Positions 1 to 9,604 of a stretch of 64,000 bases of DNA are shown piece by piece. The stretch is taken from NCBI GenBank assembly GCA_020199835.1, contig JAIVJV010000003.1:124001-188000 (forward strand), read 5' to 3'. Each line of letters begins with the position of its first letter. The stretch's first letter is position 1. Source of the DNA: Acidobacteriota bacterium. GTDB lineage: Bacteria; Acidobacteriota; Blastocatellia; Pyrinomonadales; Pyrinomonadaceae. Below the pieces are notes generated by a model. That model saw only the letters and a list, made by a program, of their open reading frames with translations. It had not been told where the DNA came from and did no database searches. The position numbers and the translations under genes were made by a program.

Positions 1-1
1 T

Positions 2-2176
2 TGGGAAAAAGGCGATGAGCCCACGACGACTGCTCCCGAGACGCAGCCGCGATTCGACATTCCCGATACGCCGTTCGTCGCCGGTGATCCATCGATCGAA
101 CGCATCGTTGACGAAGAAGAAAGTGCAGCCGTGAACGGCGAGATGTTCAAAGACGCGCGGCTTCAGGAACGTATCTTCGATCAGATTCACGCCGTCGAGT
201 TCAACATGGAAGACGACTTTCGTACTGCGGAAGTTGGTTCGTTACTTCCGAGCGGCTTCGGCACCGACTCGTTCGAACGCGTTGACGATGGCAGCGAAGA
301 CGTAGGTGAACCGATCCGTACCGAACGGCGTCTGCCTGAAGCGCACGTTTCGAGTTTTGTTGACGACGTGAGTGACGACACGCTGCGTCGCATGGAGTTT
401 CAACGCATCAGCGACGACGAAGAAGAAGCGATGACGCCGCAAGTTACCCCCAGCAAACGCGCGCGCAAAGCCGCACCCGCGAAGAAACGTCCTGCGAAAG
501 CAGCGACCAAGACTGCAAGCGCAAGCAAGAAGAAAGCAGCGACCAAGAAACCCGCGAAGAAGCGCGGCGCTGCGAGTGCGAATGAAGAGAGCGCGGGCGG
601 CGATGAAGGCAGTTACGGAGACTCGGAAGCGCGCATGAGTGAAGGCCAGTCGCGCGGTGAGTTTGCCACGCGTCGTGGCGGACGGCGCCGGCGTCGGTCC
701 AGCAAAAACAAACCAGCCGGAACCGCGCCGGCTGACCAGGAGACCGCGATTCCGACCGACGGGCTCGACGACGACGGCGATCAAGGACAGTTTTTCGAGG
801 CGCCGGAAGAGATCGAGGTTCCGCAACCAACAACAACAACACCACCACCGCCGCCGCCTGCTGCGAGCGATCATCCACGCCCGCGTGGCGGACGCGAGCA
901 GCGTCGAGATCAGCGCCCGCACCGCAGCCAGCGACGCGAACGCCATCAACCGGCGATCACCGACCTGTTAGACGAAGGCCAGGAGATCCTGGTCCAGATC
1001 GCGAAAGAGCCGATTGCCAAGAAGGGCGCGCGCATCACTTCGCATATCGCGCTGCCGGGACGTTTTCTCGTATACATGCCGACGGTCGAGCACGTCGGTG
1101 TGTCGCGCAAGATCGAGTCAGACAGCGAACGTCATCGCTTGCGCAAGTTGATCCAGACGCTTCGCGCTGAAGAAGACATTCCGTCAGGTGGTTTTATCGT
1201 CCGCACGGCGGGCGTTGGTATTAGTGAAAAAGATCTGCGCGAGGACGTGCGGTATCTCGTCCGTACCTGGCTCGATATTCGAGCTTCGGCAGAGAAAGCT
1301 AAAGCGGCGGCGCTGGTCCATAAAGATCTGGATCTGGTGCAGCGGCTGCTGCGCGATCAGTTGTCAGAGGATTTCGAATCGATTCGCGTGGACTCCGAAG
1401 AGGAATACCAGGCGATCGTGGAGTTTATTAATCGCATTCAGCCGCGGCTGGTGAGACGCGTGAAGCTCTACACGAAAGAGCGGCCGATTCTCGAAGAGTA
1501 CGGCGTGCAGACCGAGATCGATAAAGCGATCAAGCCGCGTGTGTGGCTGAAATCGGGCGGTTATCTCGTGATTAACCAGACGGAAGCGCTGGTCGCGATT
1601 GACGTCAACACGGGCAAGTTCGTCGGACGCGGCAGCGGACGTCTCGAAGACACGATCACGCGCACGAACCTCGAGGCAGTCGATGAGATCGTCAGGCAGA
1701 TTCGTTTGCGCGACCTCGGCGGCATCATCGTGCTGGATCTGATCGACATGGAAGAACGTCGCAACCGGACGAGAGTGATGCAGGCATTGCAGGAAGCGTT
1801 GCGCAACGACAAGTCGCCGACGAAAGTGCTTTCGTTCAACGACTTCGGCCTTGTGATCATGACGCGCAAGCGCGTGAAGCAATCGCTGGAGCGGACGCTG
1901 TGTTCGCCATGTCCGTATTGCCAGGGCGGTGGTTTGGTGAAGTCGCCACAGACGATCTGCTACGAGTTGCTGGAACATGCGCGCAGCCTGGCGAGAGACA
2001 TGAACGGCAACAGCGAAAACAAGCAAGTGACACTGCGCATCAATCCCGACGTGGCGAAAGCGCTGCGTTCGACGGAACGTGACGTGCTGGTGGAGATCGA
2101 AGACTACGTTGGACCGATCGATATCACGAGCGACCCAACAATACACCAGGAACAGTTTGACTTCGCGGTGATTTAG
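2..2176 (+). CDS. Ribonuclease E/G family protein, 5' end outside the window
   Basis: Endoribonuclease of the RNase E/G family, acting on rRNA precursors and mRNA. The frame is open from base 2, so the gene starts upstream of the window; the GTG at 131 is only the first possible start inside it. Counting from that GTG, residues 1-275 are low complexity: an acidic stretch, a Lys/Ala-rich tract (about 107-147), Arg/Gly-rich patches and a Thr/Pro run. From about 278 the sequence matches the second half of the S1 domain and then the catalytic core, with the metal-binding Asp motifs VAIDVNTGKF and IVLDLID and a Zn-link CSPCPYC. The first half of the S1 domain should lie left of the window, so the charged region appears to be an S1 insertion. 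The stop overlaps that of the convergent mqnC by 4 bp. Confidence 0.93.
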   Translation, partial: WEKGDEPTTTAPETQPRFDIPDTPFVAGDPSIERIVDEEESAAVNGEMFKDARLQERIFDQIHAVEFNMEDDFRTAEVGSLLPSGFGTDSFERVDDGSEDVGEPIRTERRLPEAHVSSFVDDVSDDTLRRMEFQRISDDEEEAMTPQVTPSKRARKAAPAKKRPAKAATKTASASKKKAATKKPAKKRGAASANEESAGGDEGSYGDSEARMSEGQSRGEFATRRGGRRRRRSSKNKPAGTAPADQETAIPTDGLDDDGDQGQFFEAPEEIEVPQPTTTTPPPPPPAASDHPRPRGGREQRRDQRPHRSQRRERHQPAITDLLDEGQEILVQIAKEPIAKKGARITSHIALPGRFLVYMPTVEHVGVSRKIESDSERHRLRKLIQTLRAEEDIPSGGFIVRTAGVGISEKDLREDVRYLVRTWLDIRASAEKAKAAALVHKDLDLVQRLLRDQLSEDFESIRVDSEEEYQAIVEFINRIQPRLVRRVKLYTKERPILEEYGVQTEIDKAIKPRVWLKSGGYLVINQTEALVAIDVNTGKFVGRGSGRLEDTITRTNLEAVDEIVRQIRLRDLGGIIVLDLIDMEERRNRTRVMQALQEALRNDKSPTKVLSFNDFGLVIMTRKRVKQSLERTLCSPCPYCQGGGLVKSPQTICYELLEHARSLARDMNGNSENKQVTLRINPDVAKALRSTERDVLVEIEDYVGPIDITSDPTIHQEQFDFAVI

Positions 2177-3273
2177 GCCACGGATTTATGTAAATCCGTG
2201 TTTCGACTGACCTGCCGATAGAGGATGTCTCGCTGTTGCGGCGCAAAGCCGGCTTCGGTTATCAAATATCGAAGCATCTTCTCATCAGCGCGATTGCTCG
2301 CTCCCGCTGCTGACACCACGTTCTCTTCGATCATGATCGAACCCATGTCGTTCGCGCCGAAACGCAACGCCACCTGGCCCAGCCGCAACCCCTGCGTCAA
2401 CCACGACGACTGAAAGTTTTCCACGTTGTCGAGGAACAAACGCGACACCGCCAGCATCTTCAAATAATCCACGCCAGTCGGTTCGTCTTTGATCTTGCGG
2501 CCGAGCGCCGTGTTTTCACGTTGAAAAGTCCACGGGATGAAAGCGGTGAAGCCGCCGGTTTCGTCCTGTAGATCGCGAATGCGTTGGAGGTGGCGAACGC
2601 GATGTTCGATCGCGTCGCCAATGCCAAACATCATCGTCGCGGTGGAACGAAGTCCGACGCGATGGACCGCGCGCATGACCGCGAGCCATTCGTCAGTCGT
2701 ACACTTCGTGGCGACTCGCTTACGCACTTCATCGTCGAGAATCTCAGCGCCGCCGCCGGGAAGACTATAGAGACCCGCAGCTTTCAACCGCGCCATGATC
2801 GTTTCATAATCGAGTTTCGAAATGAGATGGATGTTGTGGATCTCGGGCGGCGAGAAGCAGTGCAGTTGAAACTCCGGATACTTCTCGCGCAACGAGCGCA
2901 GCAGATTTTCGTACCACTCGATACCGAAGTCAGGATGTAGTCCGCCCTGCATCAGAACGCCGGTGCCACCGAGCGCAATCGTCTCGTCGATCTTCTCGCA
3001 GATTTCTTCGAACGTGCGCACGTAGGTGTCAGGCGCGCCGGGACGGCGATAGAAAGCGCAGAACGTGCAGACCACGTTGCAGACGTTTGTGTAATTGATG
3101 TTGCGATCGATGATGTAGGTGACGATGTTGCCAGGGTGGCGGCGGGCGCGGATCTCGTCGGCAGCGACGCCCATGCGCGCGATGTCGTGCGACTCGAGCA
3201 GCGTTCTGCACTCATCGACAGAGATGCGCTCGCCGGCGAGTACGCGATCGAGAATCGGTTGAATCGATGTCAT
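2173..3273 (-). CDS. mqnC: Cyclic dehypoxanthinyl futalosine synthase (radical SAM)
   Basis: Radical-SAM enzyme of the futalosine menaquinone pathway; it cyclises dehypoxanthine futalosine to the cyclic form. The 366-residue length is typical. The radical SAM cluster motif CNVVCTFCAFYR (Cx3Cx2C) sits near residue 66-77. It is followed by the GGTGVLMQGG segment and the HCFSPPEI motif seen in the MqnC/MqnE family. mqnA lies 29 bp upstream on the same strand, which supports a menaquinone role. The C terminus overlaps the convergent RNase gene. MqnE is the closest alternative, but the pairing with MqnA and the sequence favour MqnC. Confidence 0.93.
   Translation of the reverse strand: MTSIQPILDRVLAGERISVDECRTLLESHDIARMGVAADEIRARRHPGNIVTYIIDRNINYTNVCNVVCTFCAFYRRPGAPDTYVRTFEEICEKIDETIALGGTGVLMQGGLHPDFGIEWYENLLRSLREKYPEFQLHCFSPPEIHNIHLISKLDYETIMARLKAAGLYSLPGGGAEILDDEVRKRVATKCTTDEWLAVMRAVHRVGLRSTATMMFGIGDAIEHRVRHLQRIRDLQDETGGFTAFIPWTFQRENTALGRKIKDEPTGVDYLKMLAVSRLFLDNVENFQSSWLTQGLRLGQVALRFGANDMGSIMIEENVVSAAGASNRADEKMLRYLITEAGFAPQQRDILYRQVSRNTDLHKSVA
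2179..2200. terminator. Hairpin inside the overlapping 3' ends of the RNase gene and mqnC
   Basis: Perfect 10-bp inverted repeat, arms CACGGATTTA (2179-2188) and TAAATCCGTG (2191-2200), only 2 bp apart. It lies just past the RNase stop codon and encodes the last residues of MqnC (LHKSV). There is no long T-tract on either side, only TTTC on the plus side. A bidirectional terminator or 3'-end stabiliser is an inference from its position between convergent genes. Confidence 0.6.
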
Positions 3274-3302
3274 GGCCCTCAGAGCTTACAGAATCTACAA
3301 CG

Positions 3303-4100
3303 CTAAATAAACTGTAGTGGTTTCACGCTTTCAATGAGCCGGTGCTTGAACGCGAGTTCGAAGTAGAGCTGTAGCCCGCGTTGCATGGAATCATCGACGT
3401 GAAACACGACGTTCTCCGTCAGGTACTTGCGCAGTTCCTCAACCGGCATAGGTATCTTTCTCTTGTACTCCGCCACGATTTCTTCGACGTGAGAAACGCC
3501 TTCGTCGCGCGCGCTTGCAAAATCAACTTGCCGCGCCGACTCAGTGCCCCGATCCGCGATCATCCACATGGCAAACACGAACCCAAGCCCTGTGTATGCC
3601 CTCCAGACGTTTGCCATGTCCCAGACCTTTAGACCATGACGCGGAAACGTCATCCCGGGATCGCCGATGATCAGTGCAGCGTCGTTTTTTTCCAGCATCT
3701 CTTCGAGATTTGGCGTGCGTACGGTCCACGCGGGTTCGCGCTCGAGAAACTCGCGAAATATTACCTTCACGAGTGTCGCTGAAGTGCGTGACGATTCGTC
3801 CAACGCAACGCTGCGAACGTTTTCAAGCTCCGTATCTTTCGAAACGAGCACGACGCTCAGCACTTCCTTTTGCGAACCAACGCAAACATCCGGCACGAGC
3901 GCGCCGCCCGCGATGCGTTGATACTCAATCACGGGCACGAGCGCGCCTTCAACTTCCGCTTGCGACAGCAGTTGCGCGCAACGCGCGGGAACCGCTTCTA
4001 CGAAATCAACCTGTCCGCGTTTCGATCCGTGGAGAAAGCTCCAGATGAGCGGCGCGGAATTTAAGTAGCTGGATGCGGCGAGTCGAAAAGGCGTGGTCAT
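3303..4100 (-). CDS. mqnA: Chorismate dehydratase
   Basis: First enzyme of the futalosine pathway, converting chorismate to 3-[(1-carboxyvinyl)oxy]benzoate. The protein has 265 residues and a periplasmic-binding-protein fold. The N terminus FRLAASSYLNSAPLIW and the segment EGALVPVIEYQRI are characteristic of MqnA. It shares its orientation with mqnC (29-bp gap), so the two are probably co-transcribed. It diverges from the cyclase gene; the two start codons are about 30 bp apart, so their promoters must overlap. No mqnB, mqnD or mqnE is visible in the window. Confidence 0.92.
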   Translation of the reverse strand: MTTPFRLAASSYLNSAPLIWSFLHGSKRGQVDFVEAVPARCAQLLSQAEVEGALVPVIEYQRIAGGALVPDVCVGSQKEVLSVVLVSKDTELENVRSVALDESSRTSATLVKVIFREFLEREPAWTVRTPNLEEMLEKNDAALIIGDPGMTFPRHGLKVWDMANVWRAYTGLGFVFAMWMIADRGTESARQVDFASARDEGVSHVEEIVAEYKRKIPMPVEELRKYLTENVVFHVDDSMQRGLQLYFELAFKHRLIESVKPLQFI

Positions 4101-4128
4101 GTGGCTGGCAGTATATTACTATTCGCCG

Positions 4129-4764
4129 ATGCCAATTTACGACTTGAGCGTTCCATTGAGTAGTGAATTGCCGACTTATCCTGGCGATCCGGGCATTCAG
4201 ATCAGCGCGTGGTCCAGTCTTGATAATGGAGACGCGGCGAACGTCTCGACCGTGAGCTTCGGCGCACACACGGGCACTCACGTCGATGCGCCCGCGCATT
4301 TTCTTCAGGGTGCGAAGAAGGTTGAGGCGCTGGCGCTTGACGTATTGATTGGCGAGGGCCAGGTTATCGAGGTTCCAGACGATTGTTTAGTGATTGATGA
4401 AGAGTTTGTCGTTGCGAACTGCGCACCGGGAACGATCCGTGTTCTGTTTAAGACCCGCAATTCTGGTTTGTGGACTAACAAGTTCGAAACAAACTTCACC
4501 TACCTCGAACTAACTGCAGCTAAAAGACTGGTAAACATGGGTGTAAAGTTAGTGGGGATTGACTACCTCTCGATCGAGCAGTTTGGTTCAAAGGACCACG
4601 CGGTCCATCGCGCGTTCCTGTCGCACGAAGTGATTATCCTTGAAGGCTTAAATCTCAGCGGTGTGCCGGCGGGAAAGTATGAATTGATCTGTTTGCCGTT
4701 GCGGCTGCACAGCAAGCTCGGCGACGGCGCGCCCGCGCGCGCAGTGCTGCGAACTATCGACTAA
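4129..4764 (+). CDS. Cyclase family protein (kynurenine formamidase-like metal hydrolase)
   Basis: Metal-dependent hydrolase of the KynB/cyclase family, 211 residues. The metal-binding motif HTGTHVDAPAHF is near residues 46-57. The internal start at 4129 (MPIYDLSVPL) is preferred: family members begin at this point, and the longer reading from 4093 would overlap the mqnA start. The family includes arylformamidase (N-formylkynurenine hydrolysis) and isatin hydrolase; the substrate cannot be told from sequence. The stop codon directly abuts the next ATG, marking the head of a plus-strand operon that continues to the ABC exporter. Confidence 0.82.
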   Translation: MPIYDLSVPLSSELPTYPGDPGIQISAWSSLDNGDAANVSTVSFGAHTGTHVDAPAHFLQGAKKVEALALDVLIGEGQVIEVPDDCLVIDEEFVVANCAPGTIRVLFKTRNSGLWTNKFETNFTYLELTAAKRLVNMGVKLVGIDYLSIEQFGSKDHAVHRAFLSHEVIILEGLNLSGVPAGKYELICLPLRLHSKLGDGAPARAVLRTID

Positions 4765-5157
4765 ATGCCGAAACAGGACTCAAAGCAGCGAAACCCAAAG
4801 TACCGCGAGCGCGTTTATGCAATCGTGCGTCGCATTCCGAGCGGGCGCGTGATGACTTACGGACAGATCGCGGAGTTGCTCGGCGAAGGTTACACGCCGA
4901 GAACCGTCGGGTTCGTGATGCACTCTTCGCCCGATGGCACGCCGTGGCATCGCGTGCTCAACGCCCAGGGAGCAACTTCGACCGGCCGCGTGGTGCTGCC
5001 GCAAGACAAGCAGCAGCGCCTGCTCGAACAGGAAGGCGTCGTATTTAACAAGAACAACCGGTGTGATTTGCAAACTTTTCTGTATATCCCCAAAACGAGG
5101 ACGTCTCGATCCAAAGTGAGTTTGTATAAGTCGTCCAAACGAGGAGAAAAATCATGA
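4765..5157 (+). CDS. Alkyltransferase-like protein (ATL), MGMT-type DNA-binding fold without the acceptor Cys
   Basis: 130-residue protein with the MGMT C-terminal DNA-binding fold: VYAIVRRIPSGRVMTYGQIA, then the helix with Arg finger region YTPRTVGFVMHSS. At the active site, O6-alkylguanine transferases have PCHRV; here it reads PWHRVLNAQG, with Trp in place of Cys. This is the hallmark of ATL proteins, which bind O6-alkylguanine lesions without repairing them and flag them for nucleotide excision repair. The start codon follows the cyclase stop directly and the 3' end overlaps the YbjQ gene by 4 bp (ATGA), so translation is probably coupled. The C-terminal 25 residues are basic and poorly conserved. 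Confidence 0.87.
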   Translation: MPKQDSKQRNPKYRERVYAIVRRIPSGRVMTYGQIAELLGEGYTPRTVGFVMHSSPDGTPWHRVLNAQGATSTGRVVLPQDKQQRLLEQEGVVFNKNNRCDLQTFLYIPKTRTSRSKVSLYKSSKRGEKS

Positions 5158-5564
5158 GTTCCGATGCCGTGCAACGTGCTCCTTACGCCGTCAGTCCGCC
5201 GCGTTATTCCGTGTCTCACCAAATGGTGACGACCGCGTTCGAGTTGCCGAATTATCGCGTGGTGCAGAACTTGGGTGTGGTGCGTGGCATCGTCGTGCGC
5301 TCGCGGAACATCTTCGCCACGATCGGCGCAGGGTTACAGACGGTCGTCGGCGGAAACATCACGGTGTGGACGAAACTGTGTGAACAGACGCGTGCCGACG
5401 CTTTCGAGATCATGATCCAGCACGCCACCGAGATCGGTGCAAACGCAGTGATCGGCGCGCGCTACGATACGACGGAACTCTCGACCGGTGTCACCGAAGT
5501 GCTCGCGTACGGCACGGCCGTTATCGTGGAGCCGGCGAATCCCGGAGAGACCTATCGCTCATGA
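5154..5564 (+). CDS. YbjQ family (UPF0145) protein
   Basis: 136-residue protein. After an N-terminal extension of about 23 residues it contains the YbjQ domain, with VRGIVVRSRN, a glycine-rich centre and the segment EIGANAVIGARYDTT. The family forms pentameric rings and is sometimes annotated as heavy-metal binding, but its role is not established. A good Shine-Dalgarno (GAGGAG) lies about 8 bp before the ATG. Four-base ATGA overlaps join it to both neighbours, so it sits inside a tightly coupled operon. Confidence 0.85.
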   Translation: MSSDAVQRAPYAVSPPRYSVSHQMVTTAFELPNYRVVQNLGVVRGIVVRSRNIFATIGAGLQTVVGGNITVWTKLCEQTRADAFEIMIQHATEIGANAVIGARYDTTELSTGVTEVLAYGTAVIVEPANPGETYRS

Positions 5565-5986
5565 ACATGCCGGATCTGACGGACGACGAGCGCCGGCGAG
5601 TTGAACGAATGCGCGACGCGGTCCCGTTTCTCAAGCTCGTGGGAATTGAAGTTGAATCAGTGGGACCGGGAACGGCGACACTTTTGTTGCCCGTGCGCGA
5701 AGAGCTCACACGCAACGATGGAATCATGCACGGCGGCGCGGTCGCTTCAGTAATCGATTCGGCGTTTGCTTTTGCAATCATTCCGCTGTTGGCTGAGAAC
5801 GAACGCACAGTCACTGTCGATCTCACGATTCATTATCTGCGACCTCTGAGCGGCGGCGCCGCCAGAACTCACGCGCGCGTTGTGCGCGCCGGGCGCCGCG
5901 TAATCACAGTTTCAGCAGAAGTCTTTGACGAAAACGAGAAACTCGCCGCGACCGCACTCAGCACTTACCTTCGCATAACCACCTGA
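5561..5986 (+). CDS. PaaI-type hotdog-fold thioesterase
   Basis: 141-residue acyl-CoA thioesterase of the PaaI/YdiI group. The catalytic-type motif NDGIMHGGAVASVIDSAFAF is present at about residues 47-66, with the HGG signature and the Asp on the hotdog helix. It is followed by TVDLTIHYLRPL, the usual second conserved block. It overlaps the YbjQ gene by 4 bp and is followed 30 bp later by the ABC exporter pair. The natural acyl substrate cannot be inferred. Confidence 0.88.
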   Translation: MNMPDLTDDERRRVERMRDAVPFLKLVGIEVESVGPGTATLLLPVREELTRNDGIMHGGAVASVIDSAFAFAIIPLLAENERTVTVDLTIHYLRPLSGGAARTHARVVRAGRRVITVSAEVFDENEKLAATALSTYLRITT

Positions 5987-6016
5987 CTTGTCTTATCTGG
6001 TAAGCTGTAGTGACGG

Positions 6017-7759
6017 ATGGATGACTTAAGGAAATTCGCGCGGTATTTTCGTCGCTATAAACTTCAGCTAACAATCGGTATCGCTTGCATTTTCGGCAGC
6101 GTAGTTGCCGGCCTATTCATTCCTCTCATTGTCGGACAAGCCGTAGACGAGAATTGGACGCAAGTTTCGTGGACGAAACTCACGATGTCGGCCGCGGAAG
6201 TTATCGCCGCCAGTGTGATCAGCGGCGGTTTTCTGTTTTTACAGCGGCGGATCCTGATCGGCATGTCGCGCAATATCGAATACGACCTGCGCAAAGACTT
6301 TTACGATCACCTCGTCAATCAGCCGTTGTCGTTCTTTCACGAGCATCGCATCGGCGACCTGATGGCCCGCGCGACGAACGACCTCTCGGCCGTGCGGCAG
6401 CTTGCGGGGCCGATGATCATGTACACGTTGCAGACGGTGTTCGTCGTCGTGCTCGTGTTGCCGCTGATGTTCATTCTCAACTGGTGGCTGACACTGCTGT
6501 TGTTCCTGACCATGCCGCTCGTTTCGTTGACAGTTAAGTTTTTCGGACAGCAGGTGCACACGCGTTTCGAGAAGATTCAGGAGTTCTTCGCGCAGATCAC
6601 AGCGCGCGCGCAGGAGAATTTCACCGGCGTACGTGTGGTGCGGGCGTACGCTCAGGAAGACGCCGAGATGGCGGCCTTCAATAATCTCAATCGCGAGTAC
6701 GCTGAACGCAATTTGAGTCTCGTGCGGGTCGACGCGTTGATGCGGCCGTTGATGACGTTCCTGATCGGTGTCGGGTTTGTCCTGATCATCTGGGCGGGTG
6801 TGCCGCTTGCAGTACGCGGCGAGATCACGGTGGGCGAGTTCACGGTTTTCAACATGTATCTCACGCGATTGATCTGGCCGCTGATTGCGCTTGGATACGT
6901 GGTGAATCTCTACCAACGCGGCACGGCGAGTTTGAAACGCATCAACTCGATTCTGACGGTTGCGCCCGCGATTGCTGATGAGCCGGGCGTGACCGAGCAA
7001 CCGCCAATCAAGGGCAAGATCGAGTTTCGCAACCTGACGTTCAGGTATCACCCGACTGACGAGCCGGTGCTGCGTGACGTGAACTTGAAAATTCCCGCGG
7101 GACATACGGTCGCGTTTGTCGGGCGCACCGGCAGTGGCAAGTCGACGATCGCTAACCTGATTCCGCGATTGGTTGAAGCGCCCGAAGGCACGTTGTTCAT
7201 CGACGGCGTTCCGATTAATCGCTATCCGTTGAAGCAGTTGCGTTCGAGCATCGGTTACGTGCCGCAGGAAACGTTTCTGTTTAGCGACTCGGTGAAGGGA
7301 AACATCGCGTTCGGGGTTGAGAAGACTGAGCAGGCTGACGTTGAGTGGGCCGCTGAGATCGCGGGTTTATCGGAAGACATCTCGGGATTTCCTGACAAGT
7401 TTGAAGCGCTCGTTGGCGAGCGGGGCATCACGCTTTCCGGCGGTCAAAAACAGCGCACGGCGATCGCGCGTGCGGTGTTGCGTGAGCCCAGGATTCTGAT
7501 TCTTGACGATGCGTTGTCGTCAGTTGATACCTACACGGAAGAGAGGATTCTCGCGCAACTTCGCGGCGTGATGCGCGACCGCACGAGTTTGATCGTGTCG
7601 CATCGCATCTCGACCGTGCGCGAGGCGGATCTGATTTGCGTTTTGGACGAAGGACGGATTGTTGAGCGGGGAACTCACGATGAGCTGATCGCGCTCGATG
7701 GCGAGTATGCGGATCTCTACGAGCGGCAGTTGCTCGAAGAAGAACTCGCAGCGACCTAG
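6017..7759 (+). CDS. ABC exporter half-transporter, subunit A (degenerate Walker B)
   Basis: 580-residue type IV exporter: six predicted membrane helices (residues about 20-310) fused to an ATPase domain. Walker [10 protein letters not shown] is at about 369, signature LSGGQ at about 474. Walker B reads [12 protein letters not shown], so the catalytic Glu after the Walker B Asp is replaced by Asp. The next gene starts 9 bp downstream and encodes a second half with complementary features, so the two most likely form a BmrCD/TM287-288-like heterodimer. Lipid or drug export is the family expectation; the substrate is unknown. Confidence 0.9.
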   Translation: MDDLRKFARYFRRYKLQLTIGIACIFGSVVAGLFIPLIVGQAVDENWTQVSWTKLTMSAAEVIAASVISGGFLFLQRRILIGMSRNIEYDLRKDFYDHLVNQPLSFFHEHRIGDLMARATNDLSAVRQLAGPMIMYTLQTVFVVVLVLPLMFILNWWLTLLLFLTMPLVSLTVKFFGQQVHTRFEKIQEFFAQITARAQENFTGVRVVRAYAQEDAEMAAFNNLNREYAERNLSLVRVDALMRPLMTFLIGVGFVLIIWAGVPLAVRGEITVGEFTVFNMYLTRLIWPLIALGYVVNLYQRGTASLKRINSILTVAPAIADEPGVTEQPPIKGKIEFRNLTFRYHPTDEPVLRDVNLKIPAGHTVAFVGRTGSGKSTIANLIPRLVEAPEGTLFIDGVPINRYPLKQLRSSIGYVPQETFLFSDSVKGNIAFGVEKTEQADVEWAAEIAGLSEDISGFPDKFEALVGERGITLSGGQKQRTAIARAVLREPRILILDDALSSVDTYTEERILAQLRGVMRDRTSLIVSHRISTVREADLICVLDEGRIVERGTHDELIALDGEYADLYERQLLEEELAAT

Positions 7760-7768
7760 TTTGAATAA

Positions 7769-9604
7769 ATGGCGACGGCGGTAAAACAGTTTCACGAGGA
7801 AGAGGCGATCGGGAAGACTTACGACTTCCAGGTGGCGCGACGGCTGCTCCGTTATCTCAAGCCGTACGTGCGCCAGCTCATCCCGGCGCTCCTGCTGACG
7901 CTCGCGCTCAATCTGCTCGGTGTGTTGCAGCCGAAGTTCACCCAGTACGCGATCGACTGGCACATCCTGCCGCGCCAACTCGACGGTCTCGGTTTTCTCG
8001 TAGCGTTGTTCTTCGGCACGCAACTGCTGCGACTCGTTTTCTCTTACTTCCAGGCCATTTTGCTCAACGGCGTCGGACAGTACGTGATGTTCGACATGCG
8101 CAAAGAGCTCTACGACAAACTGCAACATCAGGAAGTCGCTTACTACGATCGCAATCCCGTTGGCCGCATCATGACGCGGCTCACCAGCGACGTCGATGCG
8201 CTCAACGAGTTGTTCACCCAGGGCGTGACGGATCTACTCGGCGATCTCGTGATGATCGTGGCGATCATCTCCGTCATGTTGTGGATGGACGTGAAACTCA
8301 CGCTCGTGACGTTGCTGACGGTGCCGATGCTGTTTGCCGCGACGACGTGGTTTCGGCGTGGCGCGCGACGCGGTTACGACCTCGTGCGCACGCGCATCGC
8401 GCGCATTAACGCGTTTTTGCAGGAGCACTTCGCGGGCGCGCAAACAGTGCAGATCTTCAACGCCGAAGAGAAGTCGCTGCGCACTTTCGATCGCATCAAC
8501 GACGAGTACCGGAGCGCGAACATCGACACGATCTTTTACTACGCGGTGTTCTTTCCGCTCGTCGATCTCATCGGCGCCGTCGGCGTGGCGCTGATCATCT
8601 GGTACGGCGGTTATCGCGTGATGCAGAACACGCCCGAGCACACTGTGCTCACGCTGGGGGCGCTCGTGGCGTTCATTCAGTATTCGCAGGCGCTGTTTCA
8701 GCCGATCCGAGACATTTCCGACAAGTACAACGTGCTGCAAGCGGCGGTCGTTGCGTCGCACCGCATCTTCAAAACGCTCGATCTGCCGATCGCGATTGTC
8801 ACGCCGGAAAAACCGTTGAAGAAGGAACGCGCGCGCGGCCGCATCGAGTTTCAGAACGTGTGGTTCGCTTATAAAGATGAAGACTGGGTTTTGAAAGACG
8901 TCTCGTTCACGGTCGAGCCGGGACAGTCGATCGCGCTTGTGGGCCACACGGGTTCGGGTAAGACGACCATCACGAACCTCTTGATGCGTTTCTACGATAT
9001 TCAGCGTGGACGCATCCTGCTCGATGACGTCGATTTGCGCGAGTGGGATCTGAAAGCGTTACGCGAGAATTTCGCGGTCGTGCTTCAGGAAGTGTTTCTG
9101 TTCAGCGGCACGATTGAAGGAAACATTCGACTCGGACGCGACGAGATCACCGAAGAGCGTGTGCGCTGGGCCGCGCGCGAAGTGCATGCTGACGGATTTA
9201 TCAACCGCTTGAAAGGTGGTTACGAAGCCGAAGTGCGCGAACGTGGCGCGGGGTTATCGGTGGGACAAAAGCAACTGATTTCGTTTGCGCGGGCGTTGGC
9301 GTTTGATCCGGCGTTGTTGATTCTCGATGAGGCGACGAGCTCGATCGACACCGAGACCGAGCAGTTGATCCAACGCGCGATCGAGCGCGTGATGCGCGAT
9401 CGCACGTCAATCGTAGTCGCGCATCGTTTGTCGACAATACAGAATGCGGATCGAATCATCGTGCTGCATCACGGTGAGATTCGCGAGCAGGGCACGCACC
9501 AGGAGTTATTAGCTCAACGCGGTCTTTACTGGAAACTCTACAAATTGCAGTACGCCGATTCCTCGCACCGCCCGATCGCCGATAATCGCGAAGCGGTCAC
9601 TTAA
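7769..9604 (+). CDS. ABC exporter half-transporter, subunit B (canonical Walker B, altered signature)
   Basis: 611-residue partner of the preceding exporter half: six membrane helices, then the ATPase domain with Walker [10 protein letters not shown] (about 392) and canonical Walker [13 protein letters not shown]. The signature is LSVGQ rather than LSGGQ (about 497). In a head-to-tail dimer this altered signature would face subunit A's Walker motifs, where the catalytic Glu is missing, so both defects fall in one nucleotide site. That is the known arrangement of asymmetric heterodimeric exporters. The stop codon overlaps the 3' end of the convergent transglycosylase-like gene by 8 bp. Confidence 0.9.
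   Translation: MATAVKQFHEEEAIGKTYDFQVARRLLRYLKPYVRQLIPALLLTLALNLLGVLQPKFTQYAIDWHILPRQLDGLGFLVALFFGTQLLRLVFSYFQAILLNGVGQYVMFDMRKELYDKLQHQEVAYYDRNPVGRIMTRLTSDVDALNELFTQGVTDLLGDLVMIVAIISVMLWMDVKLTLVTLLTVPMLFAATTWFRRGARRGYDLVRTRIARINAFLQEHFAGAQTVQIFNAEEKSLRTFDRINDEYRSANIDTIFYYAVFFPLVDLIGAVGVALIIWYGGYRVMQNTPEHTVLTLGALVAFIQYSQALFQPIRDISDKYNVLQAAVVASHRIFKTLDLPIAIVTPEKPLKKERARGRIEFQNVWFAYKDEDWVLKDVSFTVEPGQSIALVGHTGSGKTTITNLLMRFYDIQRGRILLDDVDLREWDLKALRENFAVVLQEVFLFSGTIEGNIRLGRDEITEERVRWAAREVHADGFINRLKGGYEAEVRERGAGLSVGQKQLISFARALAFDPALLILDEATSSIDTETEQLIQRAIERVMRDRTSIVVAHRLSTIQNADRIIVLHHGEIREQGTHQELLAQRGLYWKLYKLQYADSSHRPIADNREAVT

Noticed and set aside
242-949. Long minus-strand frames opposite the RNase gene insert
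   Set aside because: They arise from the strong codon bias of the repetitive Lys/Ala/Arg coding region; the plus frame continues into a conserved enzyme.
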